Shown here piece by piece: positions 4,260 through 5,334 of a stretch of DNA of 5,334 bases. A program made the translations under genes and the position numbers. Below the pieces are notes generated by a model that saw nothing but the letters and a program-made list of their open reading frames with translations, was not told where the DNA came from and made no database searches. This stretch comes from Clostridia bacterium (GTDB taxonomy: Bacteria; Bacillota; Clostridia; Christensenellales; UBA1242), in the NCBI GenBank assembly GCA_017622115.1, contig JAGART010000128.1, positions 1 to 5,334 of the forward strand, given 5' to 3'. Every line of letters begins with the position of its first letter. Position 1 is the first letter of the stretch.

Positions 4260-4883
4260 ATGATAAATAAGGTTATGGAATATTTGATTGAATTATTTCC
4301 TAATCCTAAACCAGAACTTAACTACAATAGCGATTTTCAATGTTTGGTGGCGGTGATTTTGAGTGCACAATGCACAGATAAACGTGTAAATGTTGTAACA
4401 AGTACATTATTTAGAGATTATCCAGATAGTGTGTCTATGCAAAAACTAACTCAAACAGATTTGGAAAAGTTAATTTATAGCACAGGTTTTTATCATAACA
4501 AAGCAAAAAACATTTTGGCATTATGTAAAGTTTTAAATGAGAAATTTAATGGTAAAGTGCCAAATGACCCCGAAGTTTTAGAAACGCTACCAGGAGTGGG
4601 GCGAAAAACCGCAAATGTGGTGTCTAGTGCTTTATTTGGTGCAAAAAAATTAGGAGTAGATACTCACGTGTTAAGGGTAACTAATAGGCTCGGGTTAGTC
4701 GATGCAAAAACCCCGTTGGAAGTAGAAAAACAATGGACTAAAAAATATCCACAATTTGTAAATCACGACAGCCATTTTAGACTTGTGCTGTTTGGAAGAT
4801 ATCATTGTAAAGCGCAAAATCCAAATTGTGCAAATTGTAAGTTAAGTGGAGAATGTAAATTTTTCAAAAGTAAGAATTTGTAA
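4260..4883 (+). CDS. nth: Endonuclease III (DNA glycosylase/AP lyase)
   Basis: A 207-residue base-excision-repair enzyme that removes oxidised pyrimidines and cuts the resulting abasic site by beta-elimination. The helix-hairpin-helix motif LPGVGRKTANVV (110-121) carries the catalytic Lys116, and GVDTHVLRVTNRLGL (132-146) carries the catalytic Asp134 (Lys120 and Asp138 in E. coli). The [4Fe-4S] cluster ligands Cys183, Cys190, Cys193 and Cys199 keep the exact C-x6-C-x2-C-x5-C spacing. LSAQCTDKRVN (34-44) is the usual N-terminal motif; total length is close to the E. coli enzyme (211). MutY is excluded by the small size and lack of its C-terminal domain. The start has AGGAA (4248-4252), 7 bases before the ATG. 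No clear promoter is visible in the 92-base gap upstream, so it may be read partly from the orphan gene's promoter. obg follows after 27 bases and is probably co-transcribed. Confidence 0.97.
   Translation: MINKVMEYLIELFPNPKPELNYNSDFQCLVAVILSAQCTDKRVNVVTSTLFRDYPDSVSMQKLTQTDLEKLIYSTGFYHNKAKNILALCKVLNEKFNGKVPNDPEVLETLPGVGRKTANVVSSALFGAKKLGVDTHVLRVTNRLGLVDAKTPLEVEKQWTKKYPQFVNHDSHFRLVLFGRYHCKAQNPNCANCKLSGECKFFKSKNL

Positions 4884-5334
<451 letters not shown>

Overview
The window looks like the start of an assembled contig from a low-GC, endospore-forming member of the Bacillota, most likely an uncultured Clostridia-type gut bacterium. The reasons are the strongly A/T-rich sequence and codon use, AGGAGG-type ribosome binding sites, the sporulation-specific spoIIAA-spoIIAB-sigF operon, and an InlB-like repeat surface protein. 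The lineage is an inference; no rRNA or taxon-specific marker is present. The first 33 bases are not genomic: they match the Illumina TruSeq read-2 adapter end.

Layout: (1) 1-33, adapter. (2) 34-624, the C-terminal part of a repeat-rich surface or secreted protein, ending in a strong hairpin terminator shared with the convergent gene. (3) 657-899 (minus), a small XRE/Cro-type helix-turn-helix regulator. (4) 900-1088, a divergent control region with a clear sigma-A-type promoter facing right, a perfect 12-bp palindrome over its -10 box, a 14/16 pseudo-palindrome just upstream, and a possible 21-codon leader ORF. (5) 1089-1760, a PH-like plus SHOCT domain protein, followed by a second terminator almost identical (inverted) to the first. 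(6) 1876-3365, the spoIIA operon (anti-anti-sigma, anti-sigma, sigma-F), tightly packed and closed by a third terminator. (7) 3541-4167, an unrecognised 208-residue protein with its own strong promoter placed so close to the ATG that the message would be leaderless or start at an internal TTG. (8) 4260-5334, nth (endonuclease III) followed 27 bases later by the 5' part of obg, which runs off the window.

How the genes work together: SpoIIAB holds sigma-F inactive and phosphorylates SpoIIAA. Dephosphorylated SpoIIAA frees sigma-F in the forespore, so the three genes form the complete partner-switching module. The XRE gene and the divergent PH/SHOCT gene probably form a regulator-target pair. 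nth and obg are housekeeping genes (base-excision repair; ribosome assembly GTPase) and are probably co-transcribed. I found no CRISPR array, tRNA, rRNA or insertion sequence. The best candidates for something undescribed are the orphan gene at 3541-4167 and the XRE / PH-SHOCT control region.
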